Source: an uncultured Prevotella sp.
GTDB taxonomy: Bacteria; Bacteroidota; Bacteroidia; Bacteroidales; Bacteroidaceae
Direction: 5' to 3'
Length of the DNA: 64,000 bases
NCBI GenBank assembly: GCA_900546575.1
Contig: URDM01000001.1
Coordinates: 1 to 64,000 of the forward strand
Below the pieces are notes generated by a model. The model ran no database searches. It was not told where the DNA came from and saw only the letters and a list, made by a program, of their open reading frames with translations. How positions within the stretch are numbered: the stretch's first letter is position 1; every line of letters begins with the position of its first letter. Made by a program: the position numbers and the translations under genes. Positions 32,762-42,962 of this stretch are shown here, in pieces.

Positions 32762-34914
32762 GCAAGTTTGACAGCAAAAAAATGATGCCACGATACAGCT
32801 TCATCGCCATATTGCTGAGCTTTGTAGCTGCAATGGTTATGGCGAAGATGGTGTATACGATGACTGCAAAGCGCGACTTCTGGATGCAGGTGGCCGACCG
32901 TGTGAAAATAGACAGTCTGGAAACTCCACCCGTCAGAGGCAATATCCTTAGCTGCGACGGACAGCTTATGGCATCGTCGCTACCGCAATACAAGCTATAC
33001 ATCGACTACAGAGCCATGCGCGAGGCTGGCAAGGACACGCTTTTTATCGAGAAACTCGACTCCATCTGCATGGGACTCAACGCCATATTCCCCGACCAGT
33101 CGGCAGAGGAATTCCACCGTAACCTCATGGAAGGCTACGAGAAGAACAAGGCACACTGGCCTATATGGAAACGCCGTGTCAACTACAGCACATACTCGGA
33201 AGTGAAGAAACTGCCGGTGTTCAGACTCGGAAAGAACCGCAGCGGATTTCACGTTGAGGAGTTCAACGCACGCAAACTGGCTTACGGATCGCTCGCACAA
33301 CGCACTATAGGCAAGATGTACGGCGAGATTGACTCGGCACAATGCGGACTTGAACAGCACTACGACTCGCTGCTGCGAGGCGACAAGGGCATACGCCACC
33401 GTCGCAAGGTGCTCAACAAATATCTGTATCTGACCGATACTCCACCCGAAAACGGAGCCGACATAGTGACCACCATCGATGTTTCGATGCAGGATCTGGC
33501 TGAACGCGCTGTGCTAAAGGAACTGTACAAGATTGACGGCAACGTGGGTGTAGCCATCGTTATGGAAGTGGCTACGGGCGATGTGAAAGCCATCGTAAAC
33601 CTGACAAAATGTGCCGACGGCACATATCAGGAAATACAGAACCATGCCGTGAGCGACTTGCTGGAACCCGGTTCGGTATTCAAGACCGCATCAATAATGG
33701 TTGCACTCGACGACGGAGTAGTAGACACCACATACACCGTGGACACCGGATGCGGCGTATGGCCCATGTACGGCCGCGAAATGAAGGACCATAACTGGCG
33801 ACGCGGCGGATACGGCATGATGACGCTGCCCAAGACATTGTGGGTAAGCTCAAACATCGGAGTGAGCCGCATCATCGACGACCACTATCACAACTGCCCC
33901 GAGAAGTACGTTCAGGGCATACACCGTCTCGGACTGGCCGACGACCTGCATCTGCCATTGGCTGGTTCATCGCCTGCAAGAATACGATTCCCCAAGAAAG
34001 ACAAGCGTGGCAAACAGTATATCAACTGGAGCAAGACCACATTGCCATGGATGAGTATCGGATATGAGACTCAGGTGCCGCCTATATCCACCCTGACGTT
34101 CTACAACGCCATTGCCAACGGAGGCAAGATGATGCGCCCGAGGTTTGTCAAGGAAGTGCGCAAGGACGGCGAGACGGTGATGGCATTCCCGCCAGTAGTA
34201 ATGCGCGAGCATATTGCAAAGGAATCTACTATAAAGAAGATAACACGCATACTTGAACAGGTGGTGAGCGTGGGACTCGGCAAGAAAGCCGGCTCGCCTT
34301 CATTCCTTGTTGCCGGCAAAACCGGAACGGCTCAGATCTCGAAGGGTGCAGCTGGATACAAGAGCGGACAGATGAACTATCTGCTGTCGTTTGCAGGATT
34401 CTTCCCTGCCTACGAACCGCGATATAGCTGCATAGTCTGCCTGCAGAAGTCGGGACTTCCGGCATCAGGCGGCGGCATGAGTGGCGTTGTATTCCACGAT
34501 ATAGCCGAAGGCATCATGGCACAAAGTCTGAAACTTGAAGCTGCCGACGCACGCGACTCGCTGTCGATAATGCTGCCCGATGTGAAGAACGGCAACATCC
34601 TGGCTGCCGACTATGTACTGTCGCATCTCGGATTCAAGACCCGCACCGACTGGGACGGCTCTTATGCCGACGGCAACCCGATATGGGGACGTGCCAGCGA
34701 ATCGGGACACACGGTGTCGCTGCAACGCGAACCATTAGGCGACAGCACGCTTATGCCCGACGTACACGGCATGGGAGCACGCGACGCTGTCTACCTCATA
34801 GAGAGCCGAGGCGTGAAAGTCAAGGTAGTAGGACGTGGCAAGGTGACTGAACAGAGCATCGGTGCCGGAGAGAAAATAAAGAAAAACATGACTTGCGTAA
34901 TCAAGTTATCGTAG
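32758..34914 (+). CDS. ftsI: Septal peptidoglycan transpeptidase FtsI (PBP3) with C-terminal PASTA-like domain
   Basis: A 718-residue penicillin-binding protein. One N-terminal membrane helix (about 10-32) is followed by a dimerization domain and a transpeptidase domain. The active-site Ser306 is in the SxxK motif (EPGSVFK), SxN is at S364-N366 (WVSSNIG), and KTGT starts at K521. The last 70 residues (DVHGMGARDAVYLIESRGV) resemble a PASTA domain. It crosslinks septal peptidoglycan with FtsW. The start overlaps the ftsL stop. Confidence 0.93.
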   Translation: MSKFDSKKMMPRYSFIAILLSFVAAMVMAKMVYTMTAKRDFWMQVADRVKIDSLETPPVRGNILSCDGQLMASSLPQYKLYIDYRAMREAGKDTLFIEKLDSICMGLNAIFPDQSAEEFHRNLMEGYEKNKAHWPIWKRRVNYSTYSEVKKLPVFRLGKNRSGFHVEEFNARKLAYGSLAQRTIGKMYGEIDSAQCGLEQHYDSLLRGDKGIRHRRKVLNKYLYLTDTPPENGADIVTTIDVSMQDLAERAVLKELYKIDGNVGVAIVMEVATGDVKAIVNLTKCADGTYQEIQNHAVSDLLEPGSVFKTASIMVALDDGVVDTTYTVDTGCGVWPMYGREMKDHNWRRGGYGMMTLPKTLWVSSNIGVSRIIDDHYHNCPEKYVQGIHRLGLADDLHLPLAGSSPARIRFPKKDKRGKQYINWSKTTLPWMSIGYETQVPPISTLTFYNAIANGGKMMRPRFVKEVRKDGETVMAFPPVVMREHIAKESTIKKITRILEQVVSVGLGKKAGSPSFLVAGKTGTAQISKGAAGYKSGQMNYLLSFAGFFPAYEPRYSCIVCLQKSGLPASGGGMSGVVFHDIAEGIMAQSLKLEAADARDSLSIMLPDVKNGNILAADYVLSHLGFKTRTDWDGSYADGNPIWGRASESGHTVSLQREPLGDSTLMPDVHGMGARDAVYLIESRGVKVKVVGRGKVTEQSIGAGEKIKKNMTCVIKLS

Positions 34915-34962
34915 TCGGACAAAACGTATCAACTCGCATATTAAATTAAAAAAAACAAACAT

Positions 34963-36408
34963 ATGAAACTCAAGGAATTGCTCAAGGACATCCCCGTCGT
35001 CGACATCATAGGCAGCGACGAGGTAGAGATAACCGGAGTGAACATCGATTCACGCCGCATAAAAGAGGGACATTTCTTCGTGGCAATGAAAGGCACGCAG
35101 GTAGACGGACACAAGTTCATACCGAAAGCTATAGAGTTGGGTGCCAAGGCTGTGCTCTGCGAGGACATGCCTGCCGACAAGACCGAAGGCGTGACATACG
35201 TACAGGTGGCATCGACAGAAGACGCAGTAGGCAAGGTAGCCACCACATTCCACGGCAATCCGTCGGCCAAGCTGAAGCTTGTAGGTGTGACCGGAACCAA
35301 CGGCAAGACAACAATCGCCACCTTATTATATAATATGTTCACCAAGATGGGACACAAGTGCGGACTCCTGTCGACCGTGTGCAACTACATCGTTGACGAG
35401 GCTGTACCTGCCGACCATACAACACCCGACCCTATCGAGCTCAACGAACTGCTTGAGCGTATGGTCAATGCAGGTTGCGAGTACGCCTTCATGGAATGCT
35501 CGTCGCACGCCATTGCACAAAAGCGTATAGGCGGCCTGACCTTCGTTGGTGGCATATTCACCAACCTCACACGCGACCATCTCGACTATCACAAGACCTT
35601 CGAGAACTATCGCAACGCCAAGAAGGCCTTCTTCGACGGTCTGCCCAAGACAGCTTTCGCCATAACCAACGCCGACGACAAGAACGGTATGGTGATGGTT
35701 CAGAACACCAAAGCCACTGTCAAGACATACTCAACACGCTCAGTAGCCGACTTCAAGGCACGCATTATAGAGTGTCACTTTGAAGGAATGTATCTTGAAA
35801 TGGACGGACATGAGGTGGGCGTACACTTCATCGGCAAGTTCAACGTAAGCAATCTGCTCGCCGTTTACGGTGCAGCTGTTATGCTTGGCAAGAACCCTGA
35901 AGACATACTCGTAGTGATGAGTACGCTGCACAGCGTCAACGGCCGTCTGGACCCGATACGTTCACCGCAGGGATATACAGCCGTAGTAGACTATGCCCAT
36001 ACACCTGATGCTTTGGAGAATGTGCTTAACGCCATCCATGAGGTGCTTGACGGCAAAGGACACGTAATAACCGTGTGCGGTGCCGGCGGCAACCGCGACA
36101 AGGGCAAGCGACCGCTAATGGCACAGGAAGCCGTAAAGCAGAGCGACCGCGTAATAATAACAAGCGACAACCCTCGCTTTGAGGACCCGCAAGCCATCAT
36201 CAACGACATGCTGGCAGGACTTGACAAGCAGCAGATGAAGAAAGTCATCAGCATCGTCGACCGCCGCGAGGCCATACGCACAGCCTGCATGATGGCCGAA
36301 AAGGGCGACGTCGTACTCATAGCCGGCAAGGGCCACGAGGACTATCAGGACGTGCAGGGCGTAAAGCACCACTTCGACGACCATGAGGTTGTAAAGGAAT
36401 GTTTTTGA
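34963..36408 (+). CDS. murE: UDP-MurNAc-tripeptide synthetase MurE
   Basis: A 481-residue cytoplasmic ligase adding the third residue of the peptidoglycan stem peptide. The ATP loop is [10 protein letters not shown] (108-117). The motif DNPR (402-405, [10 protein letters not shown]) predicts meso-diaminopimelate rather than lysine as substrate. It ends with [10 protein letters not shown]. It follows ftsI by 48 bases. A 49-bp array of seven heptads separates it from mraY. Confidence 0.95.
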   Translation: MKLKELLKDIPVVDIIGSDEVEITGVNIDSRRIKEGHFFVAMKGTQVDGHKFIPKAIELGAKAVLCEDMPADKTEGVTYVQVASTEDAVGKVATTFHGNPSAKLKLVGVTGTNGKTTIATLLYNMFTKMGHKCGLLSTVCNYIVDEAVPADHTTPDPIELNELLERMVNAGCEYAFMECSSHAIAQKRIGGLTFVGGIFTNLTRDHLDYHKTFENYRNAKKAFFDGLPKTAFAITNADDKNGMVMVQNTKATVKTYSTRSVADFKARIIECHFEGMYLEMDGHEVGVHFIGKFNVSNLLAVYGAAVMLGKNPEDILVVMSTLHSVNGRLDPIRSPQGYTAVVDYAHTPDALENVLNAIHEVLDGKGHVITVCGAGGNRDKGKRPLMAQEAVKQSDRVIITSDNPRFEDPQAIINDMLAGLDKQQMKKVISIVDRREAIRTACMMAEKGDVVLIAGKGHEDYQDVQGVKHHFDDHEVVKECF

Positions 36409-36420
36409 ATTAGGAATTCC

Positions 36421-36469
36421 TAACTCCTAACTCGTAATTCGTAACTCGTAACTCGTAACTCGTAATTCA
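36421..36469. repeat. Seven tandem heptanucleotides between murE and mraY
   Basis: Exactly seven 7-bp units (TAACTCC, TAACTCG, TAATTCG, three TAACTCG, TAATTCA) run from 36421 to 36469, one base before the mraY ATG at 36471. The array thus replaces the whole ribosome-binding region. Change in copy number would alter the leader by 7 bases per unit without touching the coding frame. Confidence 0.9.
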
Positions 36470-36470
36470 A

Positions 36471-37739
36471 ATGTTATACTATCTTTTCAGATTTCTCGAG
36501 GAATATGGCATCAGCGGTGCCCATATGTGGGGATATATATCTTTCCGTTCGTTGCTGGCACTCATCCTGTCGCTTGTAATATCGGCATGGTTCGGCGAGA
36601 AATTCATCAAATATCTCAAGAAGAAACAAATCACAGAGACACAACGCGATGCCTCAATCGACCCGTTCGGAGTAAAGAAAATCGGCGTTCCGTCAATGGG
36701 TGGCATCATAATCATCGTGTCGATACTCGTCCCGGTACTGTTGCTCGGACGTCTGCGCAACATATATCTGCTTCTGATGATTGTCACAACCGTATGGCTG
36801 GGATTCCTTGGCGGTATGGACGACTTCATCAAGATATTCCGCCACAACAAGGAAGGACTCAAGGGCCGTTACAAGATTGTAGGTCAGGTGGGCATCGGAC
36901 TCATCGTTGGACTCGTACTGTGGGCATCGCCCGACGTGAAGATGAACGAGAATCTGATATACGAGAAGCAAAGCCACGAAGTAGTGGTAAAACACAGGGT
37001 CGAAGCACGCAAGTCGCTGAAGACCACAATACCATTCGTCAAAGGGCATAACCTCGACTACTCGCGCATAACGAGCGTGTTCGGAGAGCATCGTGTGGCT
37101 GCCGGATGGATATTGTTTGTCATCATGACAATTATCGTAGTAACGGCGGTGAGCAACGGTGCCAACCTCAACGACGGTATGGACGGCATGTGCGCCGGCA
37201 ACTCAGCCATAATAGGCGTGGCACTCGGCATTCTGGCATACGTCAGTTCGCACATAGAATACGCCAGCTACCTTAATATAATGTACATACCTGACTCGCA
37301 GGAGCTTGTGGTGTTCCTATGCGCATTTGTAGGCGCACTCATCGGATTCCTGTGGTACAACGCATATCCAGCGCAGGTGTTTATGGGCGACACGGGATCG
37401 CTCACTATCGGAGGCATCATAGCAGTAACGGCCATCATCATACACAAGGAACTGATGCTGCCCATACTGTGCGGCATATTCTTCGTGGAGAGCCTCAGCG
37501 TGATATTGCAGGTGTACTACTACAAACTCGGCAAGCGTCGCGGCGTGAAGCAGCGTATATTCAAGCGCACGCCGATACACGACAACTTCCGCACACAGCA
37601 GTCGCAACTCGACCCTGAGTGCCATTATCTCATAACAAAGCCAAAGGGAGCTATACACGAGTCGAAGATTACTATCCGATTCTGGATTACAACAATCATA
37701 CTCGCAGCTCTTACAATCATAACATTAAAAATAAGATAA
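36471..37739 (+). CDS. mraY: Phospho-MurNAc-pentapeptide transferase MraY
   Basis: A 422-residue polytopic inner-membrane enzyme that makes lipid I. The motifs are GGIIIIVSILVPVLLLGRL, LGFLGGMDDFIKI, NDGMDGMCAGNSAI and FMGDTGSLTIGG. Between the DD motif and the NDGMDG motif is a long extramembrane insert (about residues 160-210, with NENLIYEKQSHEVVVKHRVE) that E. coli MraY lacks; such loops are known from Bacteroidota. The translation start lies directly against a heptad array. Confidence 0.95.
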   Translation: MLYYLFRFLEEYGISGAHMWGYISFRSLLALILSLVISAWFGEKFIKYLKKKQITETQRDASIDPFGVKKIGVPSMGGIIIIVSILVPVLLLGRLRNIYLLLMIVTTVWLGFLGGMDDFIKIFRHNKEGLKGRYKIVGQVGIGLIVGLVLWASPDVKMNENLIYEKQSHEVVVKHRVEARKSLKTTIPFVKGHNLDYSRITSVFGEHRVAAGWILFVIMTIIVVTAVSNGANLNDGMDGMCAGNSAIIGVALGILAYVSSHIEYASYLNIMYIPDSQELVVFLCAFVGALIGFLWYNAYPAQVFMGDTGSLTIGGIIAVTAIIIHKELMLPILCGIFFVESLSVILQVYYYKLGKRRGVKQRIFKRTPIHDNFRTQQSQLDPECHYLITKPKGAIHESKITIRFWITTIILAALTIITLKIR

Positions 37740-37749
37740 GTCGCTTCAG

Positions 37750-39081
37750 ATGAAAAGAATAGTAATTCTTGGTGCCGGCGAAAGTGGAGCTGGTGCCGCA
37801 GTATTGGCCAAGAAAGAAGGTTTTGACGTGTTCGTAAGCGACATGTCGGCCATAAAGGATAAATACAAGAAACTGCTCGACGACCACGCCATCGACTGGG
37901 AAGAAAAGCAACATACCGAGGAAAAGATTCTCTCGGCCAACGAGATTATCAAAAGCCCCGGCATACCAAAAGAGGCGCCTATGGTGAAGAAGGCCATCGA
38001 AAAGGGAATACACATCATCAGCGAGATAGAGTTTGCAGGACGCTACACCAACTCAAAGATGATCTGCATAACCGGTTCGAACGGCAAGACTACAACCACG
38101 TCGCTTATCTATCATATCTTCAAGATGGCAGGCTACGATGCCGGATTGGCGGGCAATATCGGACGCTCGCTTGCTCTGCAGGTGGCTGAGGATCCGCACG
38201 AATACTACATCATCGAGCTCAGTTCGTTCCAGCTCGACAACATGTACGACTTCCACGCAAATATCGCCATCCTGCTCAACATCACCCCCGACCATCTCGA
38301 CCGCTACGACTTCTGCATGCAGAACTATGTAGATGCCAAGATGCGTATCATACAGAATCAAACACCCGACGACTCGTTCATCTACTGGAACGACGACCCT
38401 GTAATCAAGAACGAGCTCGACAAGTACGACATCAAGGCTATACAATATCCCTTCTCCGAACTCAAGGAGAAAGGTTCTATAGGATATATCGAAGACGGTA
38501 CATACACCATCGAGAAGCCTACACCATTCAACATGGAACAAGAGGAGCTCTCGCTTACCGGCAAACACAACGTGTACAACTCGCTTGCGGCTGGTATTGC
38601 CAGCAACATCAGCGGCATCAAGAAGGACGTTATCAGAAAGAGCCTGGGCGACTTCCCCGGAGTTGAGCACCGTCTGGAGAAAGTATGCAAGGTGGGAGGC
38701 GTACAGTATGTCAACGACTCGAAAGCCACCAATGTCGACGCATGCTGGTATGCGCTGGAAAGCATGAACACACCTACCGTGCTCATCTTAGGAGGCAAGG
38801 ACAAGGGCAACGACTATAACGAAATAAAAGAACTCGTACAGAAGAAGTGCCGCGCACTCGTATTCCTCGGTGCCGACAATACCAAGCTGCACGACTTCTT
38901 CGGACAGATGGGCATAACAATACGCGACACCCACTCGATGAAGGACTGTGTAGAGGCATGCCACGAACTGGCACAGCCAGGCGACACCGTTCTGCTCAGC
39001 CCATGCTGCGCCAGCTTCGACCTCTTCAAGAACATGGAGGACCGTGGCGAACAGTTCAAGACATTAGTAAGAAGTCTGTAA
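37750..39081 (+). CDS. murD: UDP-MurNAc-alanine:D-glutamate ligase MurD
   Basis: A 443-residue Mur ligase. The N-terminal Rossmann-like motif is VILGAGESGAGAA, the ATP loop is ITGSNGKTTTTSLIYH, and conserved HRLEKV and VNDSKATNVDA lie in the C-terminal half. It adds D-glutamate to UDP-MurNAc-L-Ala. It follows mraY by 10 bases and precedes ftsW by 9 bases. Confidence 0.95.
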   Translation: MKRIVILGAGESGAGAAVLAKKEGFDVFVSDMSAIKDKYKKLLDDHAIDWEEKQHTEEKILSANEIIKSPGIPKEAPMVKKAIEKGIHIISEIEFAGRYTNSKMICITGSNGKTTTTSLIYHIFKMAGYDAGLAGNIGRSLALQVAEDPHEYYIIELSSFQLDNMYDFHANIAILLNITPDHLDRYDFCMQNYVDAKMRIIQNQTPDDSFIYWNDDPVIKNELDKYDIKAIQYPFSELKEKGSIGYIEDGTYTIEKPTPFNMEQEELSLTGKHNVYNSLAAGIASNISGIKKDVIRKSLGDFPGVEHRLEKVCKVGGVQYVNDSKATNVDACWYALESMNTPTVLILGGKDKGNDYNEIKELVQKKCRALVFLGADNTKLHDFFGQMGITIRDTHSMKDCVEACHELAQPGDTVLLSPCCASFDLFKNMEDRGEQFKTLVRSL

Positions 39082-39090
39082 TAACAACTT

Positions 39091-40377
39091 ATGAACAAGA
39101 CATTAGGCAACATATTCAAAGGCGACAAGGTGATATGGATGGTATTCTTCTTCCTCTGCATCGTCAGCGTCATTGAAGTATATTCGGCATCGGCACAGCT
39201 TACATATAAAGCCGGCGACTATGTCACGCCTATGATCAAGCACATCGGCCTGCTATTGGGAGGCATAGGATTCACAATTGTCACACTAAATATCAACTGT
39301 CGCTACTTCAAAGGGCTGATAACACCATTGCTGGCTTTGTCATTTGTATTGCTTATCGTGGTGTATTTCATAGGAGCATCAACCAACGGAGCCCAACGAT
39401 GGATACCGATATTCGGCATACAATTCCAGCCATCGGAGCTGGCAAAAGGCTCACTGGTTCTCGCTACAGCACAGATACTCAGCGTAATGCAGACTGACAA
39501 TGGTGCCGATCCGAAAGCCTTTGGATTCATACTCAGCGTATGCGGTCTTATTGTGCCACTCATTATGCTCGAAAACCTGTCAACGGCAATGCTTCTATGC
39601 ATCGTCATCTTCATGATGATGCTCATCGGACGTGTACCGATACGACAGTTGGGAAAGCTTATGGGCATCGTGCTCCTGTTGGTGGCGCTACTTGTGGGCA
39701 TGATAATGGCTTTTGGCAAGGACGACGCGCAGGAGCAATCCGGGAAACAGCTGACTGAACAGGTCGCCTCGATGGAGGAGCCCAAGGACAAGTCGGCGGT
39801 AGAAAAAGTATTCCACCGATTCGACACATGGAAGGCTCGCATAGACAAATTCATGAGTCACAAACAAATCACGCCTAAAGAAGTCGACCTCGACAAGGAT
39901 GCTCAGGTGGCACACGCCAACATCGCAATAGCCTCATCGAACATTGCAGGAAAGGGACCGGGCAACTCCGAAGAGTGCAACTTCATTCCACAGGCCTACT
40001 CCGACTTCATATACGCCATCATCATAGAGGAGATGGGAGTAGAAGGAGCCTTGTTCGTTGCTATGCTATACATCATACTGCTGTTCCGTACTGGCAGAAT
40101 AGCGAGCAAATGCGAAAACAACTTTCCTGCACTGCTCGCTATGGGACTGGCATTACTACTGGTCACGCAGGCATTATTCAATATGTGTGTGGCTGTAGGA
40201 CTGGCTCCAGTAACCGGCCAACCGCTTCCGCTCATAAGCAAAGGCGGCACCTCGACCATCATAAACTGTATATATATAGGTGTAATACTTAGCATAAGCC
40301 GGTCAGCACGCAGAAAAATGGAGATAGTCAACGTTACAGACGGACAAGAAGAATATAAAACTGATACAATACAATAA
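39091..40377 (+). CDS. ftsW: Septal peptidoglycan glycosyltransferase FtsW
   Basis: A 428-residue SEDS-family membrane protein that polymerises septal glycan with FtsI. The motifs are GAQRWIPIFGIQFQPSELAK, then IAGKGPGNSEECNFIPQAYS and SDFIYAIIIEEMG, and a C-terminal GQPLPLISKGGTS. The extracytoplasmic loop between about residues 210 and 270 is long and charged (EQVASMEEPKDKSAVEKVF). It is compactly placed between murD and murG. Confidence 0.93.
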   Translation: MNKTLGNIFKGDKVIWMVFFFLCIVSVIEVYSASAQLTYKAGDYVTPMIKHIGLLLGGIGFTIVTLNINCRYFKGLITPLLALSFVLLIVVYFIGASTNGAQRWIPIFGIQFQPSELAKGSLVLATAQILSVMQTDNGADPKAFGFILSVCGLIVPLIMLENLSTAMLLCIVIFMMMLIGRVPIRQLGKLMGIVLLLVALLVGMIMAFGKDDAQEQSGKQLTEQVASMEEPKDKSAVEKVFHRFDTWKARIDKFMSHKQITPKEVDLDKDAQVAHANIAIASSNIAGKGPGNSEECNFIPQAYSDFIYAIIIEEMGVEGALFVAMLYIILLFRTGRIASKCENNFPALLAMGLALLLVTQALFNMCVAVGLAPVTGQPLPLISKGGTSTIINCIYIGVILSISRSARRKMEIVNVTDGQEEYKTDTIQ

Positions 40378-40445
40378 AAAAAGCACAATAATCGGCTTTG
40401 TCAGAAAAAATGATTAATTTTGTGATTTGAAAGAAACACATTACA

Positions 40446-41558
40446 ATGGAAAAAGAATTAAGAGTCATCGTTAGCGGTGGCGGTACAGGCGGACATATCT
40501 TCCCTGCCGTATCTATAGCCAACGCAATAAAGGCGAAACGTCCCGATGCAAAGATACTTTTTGTCGGAGCACTCGGTAGAATGGAAATGCAGCGTGTGCC
40601 TGCAGCCGGATACGAGATTGTCGGACTGCCCGTACGCGGTTTTAAGCGACCATTGTGGTCGCTGTCAAACATAGGAGTGGCTCTTGATTTTCTCAAGGCC
40701 AAACGCCGTGTAAAGAAAATAATCCGCGATTTTGCGCCAGACATAGCAGTGGGAGTAGGCGGATACGCCAGCGCTGCCACACTTGATGCAGCCAGCCAGA
40801 TGGGCATACCAACGCTCATTCAGGAGCAGAACTCATACGCAGGAGTAACCAACAAGCATCTTGCAAGCAAAGCTGCCAAGATATGCGTGGCTTACGAAGG
40901 CATGGAACGCTTCTTCCCAGCTGACAGAATCATCAATACGGGCAATCCGGTAAGACAGTCGCTCATAGAGACCACAATGACTCATGATGAAGCCGTGCGC
41001 AGTTTCGGACTCGACCCCGAGAAGAAGACCGTACTGCTCGTGGGCGGAAGCCTTGGAGCACGTACCGTCAATGAAAGCGTGATGTCACATCTCGACCTTG
41101 TAGAAAAGAGCGGTGTACAATTCATATGGCAAACCGGCAAGTTCTATAGTGCTGCAGTAGCCGAACGTCTGAAAGACCACCGACCATTGCCTATGCTCAA
41201 AGTGATGGACTTCATCAGCGATATGGGAGCAGCTTATAAGGCAGCCGACCTTGTGATAAGCCGCGCAGGAGCAAGCTCGATAAGCGAATTCTGCCTGATC
41301 GGCAAACCCGTAATACTCGTGCCGTCGCCCAACGTGGCAGAAGACCACCAGACAAAGAATGCAATGGCACTTGTAAATCGCAGCGCTGCTCTGCTCGTTA
41401 GAGATGCTGACGCACCTGAGTCGTTGTTGCAACTGGCTGTAGACACAGTAACTGACAACGAGCAACTGGCACAGCTCTCCGAAAACATAAAGAAACTTGG
41501 CAAGCCAAACTCAGCCGACGTAATAGCCGACGAAGTTCTGAAACTTGCTGGAAAATAA
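40446..41558 (+). CDS. murG: UDP-GlcNAc transferase MurG
   Basis: A 370-residue GT28 glycosyltransferase converting lipid I to lipid II. The motifs are VIVSGGGTGGHIFPAVSIA, LIQEQNSYAGVTNK, LVGGSLGARTVN and SRAGASSISEFCLIGKP. A TAATTTTG sequence at 40415-40422 in the 68-base gap before it could be an internal promoter, though its -33 spacing is poor. Confidence 0.95.
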   Translation: MEKELRVIVSGGGTGGHIFPAVSIANAIKAKRPDAKILFVGALGRMEMQRVPAAGYEIVGLPVRGFKRPLWSLSNIGVALDFLKAKRRVKKIIRDFAPDIAVGVGGYASAATLDAASQMGIPTLIQEQNSYAGVTNKHLASKAAKICVAYEGMERFFPADRIINTGNPVRQSLIETTMTHDEAVRSFGLDPEKKTVLLVGGSLGARTVNESVMSHLDLVEKSGVQFIWQTGKFYSAAVAERLKDHRPLPMLKVMDFISDMGAAYKAADLVISRAGASSISEFCLIGKPVILVPSPNVAEDHQTKNAMALVNRSAALLVRDADAPESLLQLAVDTVTDNEQLAQLSENIKKLGKPNSADVIADEVLKLAGK

Positions 41559-41568
41559 AACATGACAA

Positions 41569-42960
41569 ATGGAAATCAAAGATATAAAAGCCGTATATTT
41601 CGTAGGAGCAGGCGGCATTGGCATGAGTGCCATTGCACGTTATTTCATACGCAAAGGACTTGTAGTAGCAGGCTATGACAAGACACCTTCCGCACTTACA
41701 CACCAACTGGAGCGCGAGGGCATGCTCATACACTACGAAGAAAACGTTGAAGAAATACCACACGCTTGCCGCGACCCAAAGTCGTGCCTTGTCGTATATA
41801 CACCGGCAATCCCTGCCGAACATAAGGAACTCACCTTCTTCCGCAACGGAGGCTTCACTATAGAAAAACGCGCCCAGGTGCTCGGAACACTCACACGCAC
41901 CCATAAGGGACTCTGCGTAGCAGGAACACACGGCAAGACATCAACCTCTACAATGTGTGCACACATCATGCACCAAAGCCATCTTGACTGTAACGCATTT
42001 CTTGGAGGCATATCCAAAAACTATAGCACCAACTACATACTTTCAGACCAAAGTGACTATGTAGTAATAGAGGCAGACGAGTTCGACCGCTCATTCCATT
42101 GGCTGCGCCCTTGGATGAGCGTAATCACAGCAACCGACCCCGACCATCTCGACATATACGGAACAAAGGAAGCATATCTTGAGAGTTTCCGCCACTATAC
42201 CACACTCATTCAGCCGGGCGGTGCACTCATAATACACAAGAATCTGGAGATGAAGCAGGATGTTCAGCCAGGTGTAAAGGTGTACGAATACAGCCTCGAC
42301 GAAGGCGACTTCCATGCCGAAAACATTGTAATTGACAACGGTGAGATAAAGTTCGACTTCGTATCACCTATCGAGAACATTAAGAATGTGGAACTCGGAC
42401 AGCCAGTTCCTATCAATATAGAAAACGGAGTGGCTGCTATGGCTATGGCACAGCTCAACGGATGCACAGCCGAAGAACTGAAGTACGGTATGAAGACATA
42501 CCATGGCGTTGACCGTCGCTTTGACTTCAAGATCAAAAACAACCGCCACGTTCTGCTCTCTGACTATGCCCACCATCCAAAGGAAATATACCAGAGTGCC
42601 AAGAGCATACGCCAACTGTACAAGAACCGCAAGATTACTGCCATATTCCAGCCACATCTTTATACGCGTACACGCGATTTCTATCACGATTTCGCCGATG
42701 CGCTGAGCCAGCTCGATGAAGTTATACTCACAGAGATATATCCTGCACGCGAACTTCCTATCGAAGGTGTAACGTCGAAACTGATATACGACAACCTCAA
42801 ACCAGGCGTTGAGAAAAGTATGATACGCAAGGACGAGGTGCTCGACCTCGTGAAAAGCCGCGACTTTGACGTGCTGGTCATTCTCGGTGCTGGCGACCTC
42901 GACAACTATGTACCTCAGATTGCCAAAATAATAGAGGCACGTGATGAGGCCAAGGCTTAA
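41569..42960 (+). CDS. murC: UDP-MurNAc:L-alanine ligase MurC
   Basis: A 463-residue Mur ligase adding the first stem-peptide residue. The motifs are YFVGAGGIGMSAIARYF, the ATP loop VAGTHGKTSTSTM, EADEFDRSFHWL, SDYAHHPKEI and FQPHLYTRTRDF. Spacing is 10 bases from murG and 2 bases to ftsQ. No ddl gene is present in this cluster. Confidence 0.95.
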   Translation: MEIKDIKAVYFVGAGGIGMSAIARYFIRKGLVVAGYDKTPSALTHQLEREGMLIHYEENVEEIPHACRDPKSCLVVYTPAIPAEHKELTFFRNGGFTIEKRAQVLGTLTRTHKGLCVAGTHGKTSTSTMCAHIMHQSHLDCNAFLGGISKNYSTNYILSDQSDYVVIEADEFDRSFHWLRPWMSVITATDPDHLDIYGTKEAYLESFRHYTTLIQPGGALIIHKNLEMKQDVQPGVKVYEYSLDEGDFHAENIVIDNGEIKFDFVSPIENIKNVELGQPVPINIENGVAAMAMAQLNGCTAEELKYGMKTYHGVDRRFDFKIKNNRHVLLSDYAHHPKEIYQSAKSIRQLYKNRKITAIFQPHLYTRTRDFYHDFADALSQLDEVILTEIYPARELPIEGVTSKLIYDNLKPGVEKSMIRKDEVLDLVKSRDFDVLVILGAGDLDNYVPQIAKIIEARDEAKA

Positions 42961-42962
42961 AT

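Noticed and set aside
40415..40422. Internal promoter before murG
   Set aside because: The -7 match exists, but the nearest TTTG is only 14 bases upstream. It is noted in the gene entry but not called as a feature.
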